Source: Paracoccaceae bacterium
Lineage (GTDB): Bacteria; Pseudomonadota; Alphaproteobacteria; Rhodobacterales; Rhodobacteraceae
Length of the DNA stretch: 6,368 nt
Direction of reading: 5' to 3'
Assembly: GCA_003511785.1 (NCBI GenBank)
Contig: DOIS01000348.1
Span: forward strand, 1 to 6,368
This document shows, in pieces, positions 5,275 to 6,368 of the stretch. Position 1 is the first letter of the stretch; each line of letters opens with the position of its first letter. The position numbers and the translations under genes are program-made. A model generated the notes under the pieces. It was not told the DNA's origin, made no database searches, and saw only the letters and a list, made by a program, of their open reading frames with translations.

Positions 5275-6368
5275 TCCGCCGCCACGGCGACCGGTGCGTT
5301 GAAGCGCTCCAGGATCGCCCCGGCGCAATCGCGCCCGTCCCGGATCGCCCAGACGACGAGGCTCGCGCCGCGCACGATATCGCCTACGGCATAGACCCCG
5401 TCGAGATCGGTCGCGCCCGTGGTGAACTGCGCCTTGATCGTGCCCCACCGGGTCACTTCCAACTCGGGCTGATCCCAAAGGGTCGGAAGGTCCTCGGGCT
5501 CGAAGCCCAGCGCCTTGATGACCAGATCGGCTTCTTCGACGTAATCTGCGCCTTCGATCACTTCGGGGGCCTGGCGGCCGGTGGCGTCGGGTTGGCCAAG
5601 GCGCATCTTCTGCACGATCACGCCGGTGACCCGCTCATCGCCAACAAAACCCTTGGGCGCGCTGAGCCATTCAAAAATCACGCCCTCTTCCTCGGCGTTC
5701 TGGGTTTCGCGCTGTGAACCCGGCATGTTCGCCCGGTCGCGGCGATACAGACATTTGACCGAGGTCGCACCCTGACGGATCGAGGTGCGGACGCAATCCA
5801 TCGCAGTATCGCCGCCGCCGATCACGACCACCTTCTTGCCCCTGGCGTTCAGGCGGCCATCGTCGAACTCGGGAACCTCGTCACCAAAGCTTTTGCGGTT
5901 CGAAGCAGTCAGGAAGTCGATTGCCTTTTCGATACCGGGCAGGCCACTGCCGGGCATGGTCAGATCCCGTGACTTGGGGACGCCCGTCGCAATGATCACG
6001 GCGTCGTGTTTTGCGTGGATTTCGGCGAACTTGGCAGAGTCGACGTCACAGTTCAGTTCAAAAGTGACGCCGCCCTCGGCCAACAGGTCGTTGCGGCGCT
6101 GAACTACGTCCTTTTCCAGCTTGAAGCCCGGAATACCGTACATCAGCAGCCCGCCCGCGCGGTCATAGCGGTCATAGACCGTGACCTCAATCCCGGCCCG
6201 GCGCAGCATGTCCGCCGCCGCAAGGCAACCAGGCCCGCCCCCGATGATGCCAACGCTTTCGGGGCGCTCGGCGGTTGGAGCGACAGGTTTGACCCAGCCT
6301 TCTTCCCACGCGGTGTCGCTAATGTACTTCTCGACCGCACCGATGGTGACAGTGCCATGGCCCGATTG
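5271..6368 (-). CDS. gltD: Glutamate synthase (NADPH) small (beta) subunit, 5' end outside the window
   Basis: This is the FAD-containing small subunit that oxidises NADPH and passes electrons to GltB. The frame is open to the window edge, giving 365 visible residues of about 480 in the family. The visible part begins at QSGHGTVTIGAVEKYI, which in the family comes directly after the N-terminal Fe-S cysteines, so those lie just outside. Next is the FAD-binding Rossmann motif (6225-6242), then YDRYDRAGGLLMYGIPGFKLEK, the NADPH-binding motif VVVIGGGDTAMD (GGGDTAMD at 5796-5819), CLYRRDRANMPGS, and the C-terminal FAD motif VYAVGDIVRGASLVVWAI (about 5340-5395). The Rossmann glycine motif reads GGGPGC where GxGxxG is expected, so the third glycine is Cys (codon 6225-6227). 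The ATG at 6207-6209 lies inside the Rossmann fold and is not the real start. The stop overlaps a small ORF start. The order gltD before gltB is the reverse of Escherichia coli gltBD. Confidence 0.97.
   Translation of the reverse strand, partial: QSGHGTVTIGAVEKYISDTAWEEGWVKPVAPTAERPESVGIIGGGPGCLAAADMLRRAGIEVTVYDRYDRAGGLLMYGIPGFKLEKDVVQRRNDLLAEGGVTFELNCDVDSAKFAEIHAKHDAVIIATGVPKSRDLTMPGSGLPGIEKAIDFLTASNRKSFGDEVPEFDDGRLNARGKKVVVIGGGDTAMDCVRTSIRQGATSVKCLYRRDRANMPGSQRETQNAEEEGVIFEWLSAPKGFVGDERVTGVIVQKMRLGQPDATGRQAPEVIEGADYVEEADLVIKALGFEPEDLPTLWDQPELEVTRWGTIKAQFTTGATDLDGVYAVGDIVRGASLVVWAIRDGRDCAGAILERFNAPVAVAAE

Noticed and set aside
4790..5302. A 170-codon plus-strand open frame opposite the GFA gene
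   Set aside because: It is antisense to a well-supported gene with a full set of family cysteines. The product looks like a GC-rich shadow.
5271..6209. gltD starting at the ATG at 6207-6209
   Set aside because: The frame continues upstream to the window edge with conserved GltD sequence, and this Met lies inside the FAD-binding fold, so the gene is simply cut by the window.

Overview
The window carries the NADPH-dependent glutamate synthase (GOGAT) locus of a GC-rich alphaproteobacterium. It is most likely a member of the Rhodobacterales (Roseobacter/Rhodobacteraceae). Reasons are the strong G/C bias at third codon positions, the character of the GltD and GltB proteins, and a GC-rich intergenic element (GGGGGC-TCT-GCCCCC followed by a CCGAAG...TTTCTTGCAAGAGG-type tail) that I recognise as common between genes in that order. 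The taxonomic call is inference; no marker gene such as rRNA is present.

All real genes lie on the minus strand, so transcription runs from the right edge to the left. From 6368 down: gltD (5271-6368), encoding the small flavoprotein subunit and cut by the window edge, so its start and N-terminal Fe-S cysteines are outside. Next is a 25-codon candidate small ORF (5197-5274) that bridges gltD and the following gene. Then comes a 144-residue GFA-domain zinc-binding protein (4766-5200), then gltB (237-4769), the complete 1510-residue large subunit. Three successive junctions use the 4-base ATGA overlap (gltD/small ORF, small ORF/GFA gene, GFA gene/gltB), so the whole set looks like one translationally coupled transcription unit. 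No promoter is visible; it should lie upstream of gltD, outside the window.

GltD takes electrons from NADPH and passes them through FAD and Fe-S clusters to GltB. GltB hydrolyses glutamine in its N-terminal amidotransferase domain, channels the ammonia, and makes two glutamates per 2-oxoglutarate and glutamine. The GFA-type protein has no known role in this reaction; its position between the two subunits is the main oddity of gene content.

The 236 bases left of gltB hold no convincing gene. They are packed with inverted repeats: four hairpins almost end to end (132-213), a 10-base palindrome (108-117), and a good intrinsic-terminator candidate with a six-base U tract (63-100, minus strand). 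Bases 1-62 hold nothing I can assign.

This is largely a core metabolic region, and I do not see a new multi-gene system. The points worth a second look are a Gly-to-Cys change in the Rossmann glycine motif of GltD, the coupled small ORF plus GFA gene inserted between the GOGAT subunits, and the structured 3' region with a mutually exclusive pairing that would include the gltB stop codon.
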